Notes under the pieces: model-generated
Database searches by the model: none
What the model was told of the DNA's origin: nothing
Seen by the model: the letters and a program-made list of their open reading frames with translations, nothing else
From: Verrucomicrobiota bacterium
GTDB taxonomy: Bacteria; Verrucomicrobiota; Verrucomicrobiia; Chthoniobacterales; JAFAMB01
Direction of reading: 5' to 3'
NCBI GenBank assembly: GCA_019236035.1
Contig: JAFAJU010000584.1
Location: forward strand, 1 to 5,769
DNA: 5,769 nt
Shown here: piece by piece, positions 5,554 to 5,769 of the stretch
How positions within the stretch are numbered: the stretch's first letter is position 1
Layout of the letters: every line of letters begins with the position of its first letter
Program-made: the position numbers and the translations under genes

Positions 5554-5652
5554 GCGGTAGGGCGAGGCTCCGCCCGAGCCGCGGGACGTGCACGCCGCCC
5601 TGCCTTTGATGAAGTCACGCGCCGCGGCTCGGGCGGAGCCTCGCCCTACCGC
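5554..5652. repeat. Perfect 31-bp inverted repeat element
   Basis: The arms 5554-5584 and 5622-5652 are exact reverse complements over 31 bp, separated by a 37-bp loop. The left arm reads GCGGTAGGGCGAGGCTCCGC and continues CCGAGCCGCGG. It encodes no protein. Perfect pairing over this length implies recent formation or active maintenance. It fits a palindromic, MITE- or REP-like intergenic element, and its edge sequences recur at 4383-4516. Confidence 0.9.
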
Positions 5653-5769
5653 CGCCGTTTAATTAACAGATCCGCGGGAGTTGTTCTCCTGAAAGCATAT
5701 CTACGACGCGGGTTCACACAACGCGCGTTTTCATAGTCACAAATCCGGGATGATCGTCGGTCACCTCAC
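5653..5769. other. Right-edge sequence, no firm gene
   Basis: The last 117 bases have no clear plus-strand gene or promoter. TTAATTAA (5659-5666) is a short AT palindrome. On the minus strand an open stretch enters from the window edge and stops at TGA (5716-5714), reading EVTDDHPGFVTMKTRVV. That could be the C-terminus of a gene lying outside, converging on the hydrolase. Confidence 0.25.

Noticed and set aside
5515..5736. Plus-strand 73-codon frame at the right end
   Set aside because: It is a translation of the perfect inverted repeat (Arg/Ala/Gly-rich) and has no ribosome binding site.

Overview
The window looks like chromosomal DNA from an uncultured, moderately GC-rich Gram-negative-type bacterium. 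The closest match I can suggest from sequence alone is Verrucomicrobiota, possibly a soil Chthoniobacterales-like lineage. This rests on the character of LepA and NuoB, the small CPXCG cysteine-rich protein, a Tyr-rich exported mini-protein, and GC-rich palindromic intergenic repeats. It is an inference and needs a phylogeny to confirm.

Left part (1-2197, minus strand): a complete lepA (elongation factor 4) is followed by the 5' part of a signal peptidase I gene, lepB. The two overlap by one base (TGATG). The lepB reading runs off the window's left edge just after the catalytic serine motif.

Middle (2198-3740, plus strand): a 187-bp divergent spacer carries a long imperfect inverted repeat with an AT-rich loop. 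Then come nuoB and nuoC, which overlap by ATGA and encode two hydrophilic subunits of respiratory complex I. Neither nuoA nor nuoD is adjacent, so this is a split-off nuoBC pair. A 61-codon CPXCG zinc-ribbon-like gene follows after a 76-bp gap.

Right part (3741-5769): this is repeat-rich. It holds a nested hairpin, a 14-bp palindrome, a three-copy 28-bp tandem repeat whose last copy folds into a strong hairpin, a 77-residue secreted Tyr/Pro/Gly-rich protein with a hairpin right after its stop, and an alpha/beta hydrolase gene. The hydrolase is flanked on both sides by elements with the same end sequences; the downstream one contains a perfect 31-bp inverted repeat.

The protein-coding content is mostly ordinary housekeeping. 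I did not find a convincing new biological system. The most unusual signals are the related repeats bracketing the hydrolase, the tandem-repeat/hairpin array, and the isolated nuoBC pair.
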